A DNA stretch of 64,000 bases. It comes from Rostratula benghalensis (lineage: Eukaryota; Chordata; Aves; Charadriiformes; Rostratulidae). The position numbers and the translations under genes were made by a program. Below the pieces are notes generated by a model. That model searched no databases. It had not been told where the DNA came from and was given only the letters and a program-made list of their open reading frames with translations. Shown here piece by piece: positions 54,021 through 64,000 of the stretch; position 1 is the stretch's first letter; each line of letters opens with the position of its first letter. The stretch is taken from the NCBI GenBank assembly GCA_013399305.1, contig VXAI01000473.1, forward strand, positions 206,085-270,084, given 5' to 3'.

Positions 54021-57000
54021 TCAGCTTTAAGAGAGATATCACAAGGTCCTAAATAACTAAATCTGATCTTGATACTCCCAACATTTAGACCTGCCTAAAT
54101 ATGGAACCTACATACCCAAGGTTATACACGATGCTTAACAGAGGGCTTCTATATTTCAGGGAAACAGCAACTCCATTTAATAAATAGCAACACAAAACAT
54201 AGGGTCTAAGCACAAATTTGCTCTCCCGTTGCTTATGATGCTTAAAAGTAGGGGAACATGAAACAAAGAAAAAGCCCCACTGGTAACCATCAACAACAGA
54301 GGAAGCTGCTTAAAAATCACCCAGATCAGGCTGTTGTGGACCAGATGCAAGACTCACGGAAATTATACAGTATTTTCTATCCCCTAATGGTTTGCAATTT
54401 TGGAAGGAAAAACAGCTTCTCTGCGAACAGCGTGGAAACACGCGAGAGTCCTGGAGAGGTTTTTTTTCTCTGCTTCCACCTGCTGGTCAGAACATAATCA
54501 TTTTCCAGCCAGAGGAGCTCTGCAGGTGGAGTTGAAAGCACCCGTGAAGCGATTACAGATGGGTCCTGCCCGTGGCCAAAGCCCAGTGGCTGCTCCAGAG
54601 CCGTGCTGATGCTCCTGGAGCACCACAACGGGGCATCGAGCTGCTCTTTGCCCTCCGGAAATGCAGCCACGACACCAAGTTTTACAATTATTGCCTGAAT
54701 CCCAACACATTTCTTCCCCTCAGTGGTATTGACAAATTCACGTGCAACTCCTGGACTGGGTATTGCATCCAGCATTAAAAAAAAAAAAGTAGAAACGAGG
54801 GTGCAATCTCTATGGCAGCACCACATTTTCTATGGTAATACCAACAAAGAGGAATTTAGCAAATAATAATTACTTGGATGAAAAAAAGGTCTCAGTATAT
54901 TTCAGGAGGAGGTTCTTTTTTTTTTTCCCCCCCAGAAGGGACACTCACTGAAAATTGGAACAGCCTCATGAAAATTGTTCCTAGAGATAATTGCTATTAA
55001 CGACTTTCATCCAGGATGAATAGTGAATTAGAGCCAAATTCTGTTGTGATGTGCACTCCAGTACATAATTCAGGATTTTAACGTACGTCTACTGCACTTG
55101 CTATAAATCAGATTTATCTATTACCATATCCATCATCATAAACATTTCTATGCAGTATTCTTCTACTCTCAGATAACAACCCCTGTGGGTACTGCCCAGA
55201 ATGTACGTATGGAAGCCATGCTGATGAGATGACACCATCATCTTCGTCTTGAATCAACACAAACCATATTTTCAGAGTACACAGTCCTACTTCAAATGGC
55301 ATTTGCTGTGTCACATTGTACTTGGATAAAGCATATCCTAAAATACATCTGAAGTCTGGTCATTATGAGCCAAGGCCCATGATGAGACTGAACACATAAC
55401 ACTTCCACGCAGACCTCAGCCCTTCCTGCTCCAGCAGCTCCTCAGAGGGAGGGCTGATCCCACCTCGAGCTCGTGTGTCTTCTCCAAAGAGGTCCAGCAC
55501 CATCACCTGAACATCCCACCACAAGAGAGCTGCTGGTGGCCGGGGAAGCCCAGGTCAGAAACCCCTCTCCTGCTCACAGAGAAAGGGGATTTGTCCCAGC
55601 TGGACCCAGCAAAGCTCCCCTCCAGCACTGGGGGCCTTCAGCTCTGCCTCAAGACAACCGGTGGAGAAAAGCCCTCACAACACCTTGCCACCAAGTGACT
55701 GACTTCACTGAGAGTTATCAACTATTCATACAGGTCCTTTGCCAAATGTGTTTCTGTGCAAGGTTGGAAAAGCATCAAAAACATCTAAGTGATGTACTCC
55801 AGCTACTCACACGGGCCTCTCTCGTCCTCTGCATTAATAATTTAATGAGACTGTAGCATGCCACATAAGTATGCAGTCAAAAAGGAGCAAAAAGTACTGC
55901 AAAGGGTTATTTCAAAACATAATGTGCCTGGTAACGTGAAAGACCCCTTCAGAATGAGCCTTGTTGTACCCTTCAAGCAGCAGCTTTTATTTCCTTCCTG
56001 CTTTTATTTATTTAAGTAAAGTGCCTCTCATTATGCCACCCCAAATACAAAGGGCATCAGCTCCAGCAGAAATGGCATCCTGCAGAAGCGTTAGTGGCAG
56101 CCAAGGATAAGGATGTGATGGAGCTTGAGTTTCTCTCATTTTCATGAGCCTGACCAGACAAGCAGATCCCCAAGGAGCTGATAGTTATGACTGCAATGGT
56201 ATCAGCTGGTCTCATCTCAGGGTGGCCACACACATACCCCCAGCTACACCGTGCATTCGTGGGTCCAGTGTACAATAGTGAACACAAACAACAGTGACAG
56301 TCTTTCACTGAAACCTCTATTTTTTTTTTGTCATCCAACAAGACCAAAAAAACCAAACCCAACCAAAAACCACTTGGCATCTTCTCTTATGGAATTATAC
56401 CCAAATACCAGCTCAGTGGTGGGAACAGCAGGTGAGATACTGGAGACGTGCTCCAGCCTCTGAGCTGTCTGATTTGGAAGGAGCAGCTCATGGTACATGA
56501 AGGGGAGAGGATGAGGAGCAGAGCTTCCCAGGCTGGGGCCAAGGCAGAAGAATGAGTTTGTTTCCCACTCTTATTATTCACCAAAGCTGCTGCAGTACTA
56601 ATAGGATAAACAAAGAGAACAAAAAATTGATCAACTACAGTAAACCAGCCGTATTTAGTCCAAAAAACTGTACTGAAAATGTTCTGACCTGCTCTAAGTT
56701 AATACAGAGCCTTTGCCATGGCTCATTTTATGTCCCTCTTTCCCACTGAGGACGAGGTCTTTGGTTTCTTCCCCTCAAGGCCTGTTGAGCTTTTCTTTTT
56801 CTGGGTTTATCTTTAAAGATGTTGCCGATATTTCCAAGCCTTTCATATTTCTCCGCTCCATATCTCCGCTCCATCTGGCACTTGCAACACCTTCCAATTT
56901 AGATTCATCTGGAAGGAATCCAGCAACAGCTTCAGAAATACTGAAACAGATGCTTTAAACAATGTCTCTTCCACCTTTTGCACTGATGGAGAAGAAGGGA

Positions 57001-57230
57001 GCTGTCAGACCTTGCTGCCCTCTCCTCCCCAGTCTGCCACGTTCCCCGAGAGCACTGGAGGAAAGAGCACTTGGCTTTCAGGCTGCGGTGGCTCTTTGGG
57101 TGGCTCTGGGCACAGGCACCAAGGACAGGCACAGGACCAGCCCCACAGGTTCTGGGCAGGTCCTGGTTTCCTCTGCATCCACACCACATCCTCCCTGCCC
57201 CACCACCAGAAGCCCATCCGCTCTCCAGTT

Positions 57231-57290
57231 CATAGAATGGTTTGGGTTGGAAGGGCCCTCGAAGACCATCCAGTTCCAATTATCTGCTGC
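57231..57290 (-). mobile_element. Very short CR1 3'-end fragment
   Basis: Only the terminal part is recognisable: CATAGAATGGTTTGGGTTGG, then AAGGGCCCTCGAAGACCATC and CAGTTCCAA. After that the sequence no longer resembles CR1. It is a severely truncated insertion, or a larger one whose inner part has decayed or been deleted. It is in the same sense as GRM7. Confidence 0.85.
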
Positions 57291-58520
57291 CACCAACTCT
57301 GCCAGCTGCCTGTACCTATATTGCTTTCTCCTTCACCACATCCATTGCCAAATGGCCCAAGTGCCACCAGACAGGTGGGTCCCCCATCCCTGAGCAACCT
57401 CCTGGTGGTGCAGCCAGGGCTGGGGACAGCAGCAAGGTGTCACAGGGACCCTTCTTCATTTTTAATGATCCCTGAAGTGCAGGGGTGAGGCAGCAGGTCC
57501 CCTCCGGACTCCTACACCCAGCGCCATGGGCAGGAGGAGCAGATCCATGGTGCCACCTCAGCAGAGGCTCAGCCCAATCCCAGACCTGGCCCCACAGCAC
57601 GATGGCACTTTGGTGATCACTGCTTGCTTTCTACACCCTCAAGACCACCCATCTGCCACCAGTCCTGTCCTGACTCGTGAGGCTGCTTTACTCCTGAGGA
57701 GCTCTTGGATTCACGGATCTTTAATTCCCTCCCTAGCTGCTGACAGAGTGTACACAGATACCATCCCATGAATATTTAATTATCAGGGGCATCGGTCACA
57801 GACCCAGCTCCACATGCACAACTGCCCACCCACTCTCTGCACCATGTAGTTATTTAACCAGCTCCATATTCTGCTTTGTTTTCTTCTCATCTTCGTGATC
57901 ATTGCCCATCATTCAGGAGGAAGTTCCATCCATAATTCAAAACAGAGCTTCAGAACTGGTTCCTGTTTATAATGAGGGTGCAGCATTGATCTAGCTTCTC
58001 CTGTGCTGCAATAAATATAAATCAGACTCATAACCCTTCCCATTTTTAAAAGCAAACCTGTCGCCAAATGGCCAACCTTATTTTCAGGGTTTTTTTTCTT
58101 TTTCCCAAGTGTTGCTAATTTCTCAAGTAGGTATATAAACCAGTTCTTTATCCCCCCTATGGCTTGAACACAAGCTGAACTTAATCCATAACGGGTTTCA
58201 GACTGTACCTGGGATGCTGAAGAGGATGGGATTTATCCACCTTCACACAGAGCATCTCCAGGAGCAGGACGGCTTTCTATTGGAGTGATTTGGTGCAAAT
58301 TAGGACGTGCAGGCTGTGCAAGGGCCTGGCTGGGCAGGATTTCACACACAATTAAGGACCCCTGTGAGTTTCTCCATAAATATACTGCTCTGAGGACTTC
58401 TATAGCAACCAGCCCTCGCAGGGAGCTCTTCCAGCAGACACGAGACTATCAAACATCTACGACCGCTTTCTCTTCTAATAACAGTCATTTTAATTGCTGA
58501 AACTATTGAAAAGCTTATGC

Positions 58521-58536
58521 TTTTTTTTTTTTTTTT
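58521..58536. repeat. T16 homopolymer
   Basis: Sixteen consecutive T residues followed by AGGATCAC. On the plus strand it looks like a strong acceptor, but the annotated gene is on the other strand and I see no matching exon. Confidence 0.85.
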
Positions 58537-61500
58537 AGGATCACAAAGAAAGCTAGAGCAGAAAATAAAGCAGCAAAATGAACAATACTCCAAAGAGCAC
58601 AGGAATATTCCCTTCCTCGGCTGTGTCCCTGTGCTGCTGGGCCTGGTGGCCTCGCTGCCCAAAGGGATGCAGGAGCTGGGTCTCCCCAGAGAGATGCCCT
58701 GGAGCACAGGGACATCAAACCCTCATTCCTTCCCCATCCCCTCAGACCTGAAAAAATCACCCTCTCTATCTGCAAGCCCACAGCAGCCACTGGAATAATT
58801 CCCATTAAGTTATTCTTTGTCACCAGTTTTTAGTGGCCACAGGACCTTGGAACACTCCTAAGCTGGGCCACCCCAGTCCCAGCCAGCCCAGGGGGGTGAT
58901 GTGGCACCAACTCCCTGTGACAACTTGGTGACAACTGACAAGTGTCAGGGGGCAGATGCCAGCCCTGCTCCTGACCCAACACCAGGGAGGCTGACCCCCC
59001 CCCTTTGCTGGGCAGAGCCAAACCTCCCATCCCAGAACACAGGCATTTAAATGCTGAATTAAGCTTTGAGAACAGAAAAAAATAATCATATTTTGTCTTC
59101 TATACAAGACAAAGCGGCTGTAAACCCCCTCCTTCACACAAGTTCTGTCGGCAAATGCCTTACACGTAATTAAACGATACAGTTAATAAAAACCAAGTAT
59201 CAAAGGGAAGGGAAAATAAAGGTTTGAAGGCAAGGAAAAAGATGTTTTCAGATCTGATTTCAAAATGATGGTGCATAAACGAGAAAGCAAATCTACAATA
59301 TTATTGTACTCTATCATTAGGAGAAAATGAGAACAATCTACTTATCACTAAACTGCTATTTTTAAACAAAAAAAAAACCCACTTAAAATGAAATACATGG
59401 TTGATGTAAAGACCATAAGAGCTGGGTTAATTACATCAAACCAGAGTGAAAGAAGGTTTTAAACCAGGATGTCTTGGATTACGAGACAAACCCCTGGGCT
59501 GTCCCCAGTGAGGGCTGGTGTGGGGAACACGGGGATGTCCCACCACGGGAAGGGGAAGGCAGAGTCTGAACTCTGGGATCCAGCAAAAGGGCTCTCCCCA
59601 AGGGCAGGGATTTATTCACAGCAAATCCCTTGGCTGAAGGGCCCCATCGGGAGCTTATGGAGCAGTGGAATCGCTGCTGGGCTGGTGCAGCTCCAGTTAA
59701 ACCCAGTCCCAGGTTTGGGCTCAGGTCTCGCCTGGTATCTGACGTATTTCAGCACACAGCAGTGGAAGCAAACTGGTGCCCATCATAAAATTATAGGGTT
59801 TCAATATAAAGAAAGCGCAAGTCAGCTTTTGCTGTCCACAGACTGGCATCCCAGCTGGGGTTTGCAGCGTGTTCTACCTCAACACAATGCCCTGTCTCAC
59901 AGGAAATAATTCAATTGCCCGAGTTAAACTGCTTTTTTTCTCCTCAGGCCCTGCATCAGGTTCCCTCATCAGGCCCATGGGCAGACCGGGCCCTAAATTC
60001 TCGCTGCAGGCTAAGAAATTGAATGCCTTTGCAAACACATAATTGGGACTTCTACAAACAAAGGAATGAAAAAAAAAAGTTAGCAAGGTGAGCTGCCAAA
60101 TACCTCCATTCGGTACCAATTCTCTCTGCTCAATAAATTTAATAAGCCAATAAACCTCTTTTATTACAATCTCCCTCAAAACTCAGCGAGGTACGAGATT
60201 CCTTTTCCCCATAAGCACCACCAGAAGCCAGCTTCAGATTCAGTCATTTCCAGCCCAGGTTTAGATTAAGTAGAGATTCTAAAGTAATTCCAATATATAA
60301 AAGTTATAAAGTTATTGAAACGATGCAGTTCATACAGTGGCTGAATTCCTCCTGCAAAATCTGCTCTTACCACTGAAGCACCAGAAACACAACTAATACA
60401 CCCAAAGTACTTTGACACACTTGAAGCACCTTGAGAAATCGCTGTTTAAACACATTAAGAAGCTCATGGAAGTTCCCTGCAACGAATCCCACAAAAGTTA
60501 AACCTGTGCTGAGCCACTTGACTGAACCAAACCCGTAGCGATGATTGTATCGAGTCTTTGGTTACTCTACCTTATGTGAGTTAAAGAAAACCAGGGGCTG
60601 TGTCCCTGACTGTGATTCCGTTGTAGGTAGGGGAAAGCTAAGTAAAACTAGAATTAAAAGAAAAACAACTAACGGCATACACAGCCCAGGACACCACTGA
60701 ACCTGCTTAATTTGACCTCAAGTCTTCAGCAAGTGCCTGGGTTAGGGACATCATACCAGAAAAACATAGTTAATTATTTCTCCTTGAAGAGAAGCCACCC
60801 TTTCCCCAGTGCCTGCATCAGCAGCTGTAGGAATGGACAGGACAGAAATCCCAGCAATTGCTGCCCAAGGGGTGTAACTTCTTTTTTCCATATCTCCACG
60901 TGTACCATCGGTGCACTGAGCCACCCTGAGATGCCTGCACTCTGGAACAACCCTCTTTCCCCCAGCAGTTACCCTGCCTGAGCTATCCCGTTAGTCCTGG
61001 TGGGAAACGGGAGGCAGAGGAGCCATCAGCTGCTGGGAGGGAGCTCTGGGAAGAGACACGGAGCTCCCTGTGCTGGCAGCAGCCTGGACCCAGAGCCGGG
61101 CATCGCTCCCTCCATCCCTGGGTCCCTGCAGCCTTCAGGGATGCAGACAGAGCCCGCACACCCCGCAGGAGCTGGGCTGTCGTGAAGTCACTGCTCGCTG
61201 CTCACCCTCCTCATCTCCCCCAGCTTGGGTGCAGAGCTGGGCACCGATGCTGAAAAATGCAGGAGGTGCTCTCCCTGCTGCAGAGCATCTATAATGCAAG
61301 ACATGCAAAGCCAACAACTGATGGGTTTACAAAACCAGTGGCTTAACTCCGCCGGGGAAAGCGGGAAGGCTCCAGCTTTAACACACGTCAGGACAAGAAC
61401 AGGCTTTTGATATATATTTAATTGCAAAACTCAAAGAAAATCCAAAAGCAACCAGAGGTGAGTAACCGAGATGAGAGATTCGGTGCAGAGAGCTCAGAGA

Positions 61501-61711
61501 AATGCAAAGAATTGCACATTTTCCCCCAGCTGAGTCTTTTAGACAACACTTCAAACAAGGAAGAGAAATCTGGAAGTGGAAGCGGCCGCTCAGCACTTGA
61601 CAGTCCCAGGCAAGGGGTGCAGCCTGGAACATTCAATGCCTTAACAACTGGGAGAAGGGAGTTATGTATTATCACATACGTTTTCAAAGCAGATCAAGAT
61701 TAAGTAAAAGG

Positions 61712-61733
61712 AAAAAAAAAAAAAAAAAAAAAA
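61712..61733. repeat. A22 homopolymer
   Basis: Twenty-two consecutive A residues. The upstream sequence does not look like a known gene or CR1, so I cannot call a processed pseudogene or SINE tail, although that remains possible. Confidence 0.85.
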
Positions 61734-62046
61734 GGAGAGCACAGCACAACAAAGCCTTCAGGAGGTACTACTTTTCCCAGGGCTAATTCATGTGCCCTCA
61801 CTTTTAGCAGCCAACAGACAGGTCTTCGCTAGGAGCCATAGCCAACTGCAGATTAAGCCATAAAATTGGTAAAAAGAAAGAATACATGCTACAGATTTCT
61901 GGCACTGGCAAACAGACTGGATGGATTCACAAATCTGGGAAGCCTTTCTCATCGACTTTTCCCTAAAAGTTGTGGCAATGTTATTTTTTTCTCCTTCTGA
62001 AACGCATCTCTAAGTCAGTTTTATGCGCACCCAGGAAAGAAGGAGC

Positions 62047-62064
62047 TTTTTTTTTTTTTTTTTT
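62047..62064. repeat. T18 homopolymer
   Basis: Eighteen consecutive T residues, about 310 bases after the A22 run. The two together could pair in RNA as an A/T stem, but no other similarity links them. Confidence 0.85.
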
Positions 62065-64000
62065 CCTCTCCAGCAGGCAAACTTGATACATCTCTATCAG
62101 CATTAAACCTTCTAGAAAAATACCACCCTGGGTGGCAAGGGCCAGGGGAAAGCAGGAAAGTCACCTCCACGGTGAGTGGCATCACAGAGTAAGGAAGAGC
62201 TGCGCTCCCCTGAAGGGAAAATGCTGGAAAACACATTGGCACCATGATGGGACTGAGATCTTGGCTCTCTGCTCACTGATTCAGAACAAACCCACCCAAA
62301 TCTCCATCGAAGGATAAACTATGTCACAGTTGAGAACAGATGCTTGACTGTACAGTGACAAAAACTAAAAATACAGTCGTGCTGCATGTGATACAAACAC
62401 ACGTACTGGGGAGCATCGTGCACCACAAGACACGGCTCAGCCTGGAGCCATGGAGAAAATCAGGGAGTAATGACTCCCAGGGCTCAGCAGAAGATCCCAG
62501 CTCAGAAAGCTCTGCAGCATCACATCCACTGCACCCCTTCACACACCTCAGCTGCACACAGCTGAGCCACGGCTGCCACGACAGCATCTCCCACGGTGTT
62601 TTATACTCCCTGCTCTCATTTACCCTGCTGCACTCAGGGATTAGCTGCTCATCTGCTCTTCTCTGAGAGCTCTCAGCCCTGGGGAAGGAGGGACTACACA
62701 ACTCAATGCACTACCCACGGCTCTTCCCAGAGAGACCTGACGATGCTTTCCAGCACTTCCTTGGTGGCTCTCCTTAGTGTCCCTGCTCCACTGCTCCTGA
62801 GGACAGACCAGAGAGCTGCCAGGTGAGCCCCGTGCTGTCCTTGCACCACCCACCCATCCTCACCAAGCAGCAATGCCCAAAAGATAAAAGCTCATTCTGA
62901 AATGCTGGGGTATTTTCTTGACAAAACCTGGATTTTACAGTGAAAAGTTAACTACATCAATTCACCTACAATATTTCTCATTTACGGCTCTCGAAGCATT
63001 GAAGGAATTCATTGGAGTATTTTTCCCACAACAAAAAAGTGTTTTGAATAAACTCCCAGCAAACCCCAAACAAGCAGGGTCCACCAAGAACAGGACTTCA
63101 GGCACGAGAGGGAGCAACAAAGGGAGGGAAATGAGCAGATTTGCAGGGATGGTGGTCTCCCTCCTGGGTCTCACCCCATCCCACTGAGCACTCAGAACCC
63201 CAGTGTGTGCCAAGCCTCAGAGCTGGCAGCAGAGCTCCCGGGCAACAGGTCCCTGAGATAGAGATACATGGAAATACTTTAAAAATCTGCCTTTTGGTGC
63301 TCCAGTTCCCTGTCTGCAAGCCCAAGTGGAAGAGCAGAGCCTGTGCAGTGTCACTGGAGGAGGAGGAGATGCTCTGGTACTACAGAGAGGGGCAAAACTG
63401 GGATGAGGGAGCTACAGGTACATGCAAGAAAGAAGATACAAACAAGAAAATACATTTTCCTGAAAGATCAGGATCTCTTGTTTAGAGCATAAATAGCATG
63501 AACCATCCTCCTGAGAACTACCTAATGCTGGAGTGGAAAGCTGGAATTCAGAGAAATTCACCCAATGAAAGCTGCCTCCACTCTGCTCTTCCTGCCCCCC
63601 AAAAAATTATTTCTGAGTTGGAGGGGTGCAAACAAACAGGAGATGCAACCTTTGTTTAAGAGAGTGGCAATGTTATCTTGACTTCAGGGAATACATATTA
63701 AAATTTAATTCTCATAAATATCTTTTACAGCTTACAGAGTTAATTAGATTGAATCCATTTTGTTTTCAAACCATTAAATAAAGTTTTTTCATTGATTTAC
63801 AGATTATAGGTTGATATATCACAGCAAAGCTCCTTCCTGGTTTATTAGCCTCCTTGAATCCTTTTTAAAACATTATTCATCTCGAATCACTAGCCAGCCT
63901 TGCAAAGGTGGGGAAAAAAATATTTAAAAAGGTTGAAAAGGTTTCCAAATGCAACTTTTAAACCTGTGGGTGAATTTACCCAAACGCTGATACCATGGGG

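Noticed and set aside
58517..58798. T16-AG followed by a charged open frame, resembling a plus-strand exon.
   Set aside because: No donor in a fitting position, no recognised protein, and the only supported gene is on the opposite strand. The apparent coil comes from A-rich codons.
61582..61589. GCGGCCGC (a NotI site), which might suggest a cloning artefact.
   Set aside because: The flanks are ordinary genomic sequence with no vector or linker around it. A single such site can occur naturally.

Overview
The window looks like bird genomic DNA. It is AT-rich intronic sequence with few interspersed repeats. Every repeat I can recognise is a 5'-truncated copy of the CR1 LINE, identified by its 3' end near the octamer ATTCTATG. 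No Alu, B1 or L1 elements, no bacterial-style dense genes and no viral genes are visible. The bird assignment is an inference from CR1 plus the gene content. I cannot name the species.

Only one coding segment can be supported. It is a 217-bp exon on the minus strand at 32075-32291, with canonical splice sites on both sides. Its translation matches the glutamate-binding domain of a group III metabotropic glutamate receptor, and its diagnostic residues point to GRM7 (mGluR7). By family gene structure it is the second coding exon. The gene runs right to left, so 32292-64000 is the 3' part of intron 1 and 1-32074 is the 5' part of intron 2. Neither the first nor the third coding exon is visible, so both introns extend beyond the window. 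This fits the very large GRM7 gene known in vertebrates.

Layout from left to right. Intron 2 (1-32074) holds CR1 fragments at 2141-2240 (+), 5037-5170 (-), 12050-12471 (+), 14779-15030 (-) and 29121-29438 (-), plus A/T homopolymers and short microsatellites. The exon sits at 32075-32291. Intron 1 (32292-64000) holds CR1 fragments at 51603-51821 (-) and 57231-57290 (-), an AT-rich tract near 40.9-41.0 kb, two clear short hairpin-forming inverted repeats (42744-42790 and 48618-48698), a purine/G-run tract at 49184-49266, and a CpG-richer patch near 52.3-52.5 kb.

I looked for an undescribed system and did not find one. The many open reading frames of 60-244 codons lack recognisable domains, splice context or codon-level signs of constraint, and I treat them as chance. 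The observations most worth checking are the hairpin at 48618-48698, the opposite-orientation CR1 pair at 12-15 kb, and several stretches that might be conserved non-coding regulatory elements. These regulatory suggestions are weak because they rest on composition and motif impressions, not on alignment.
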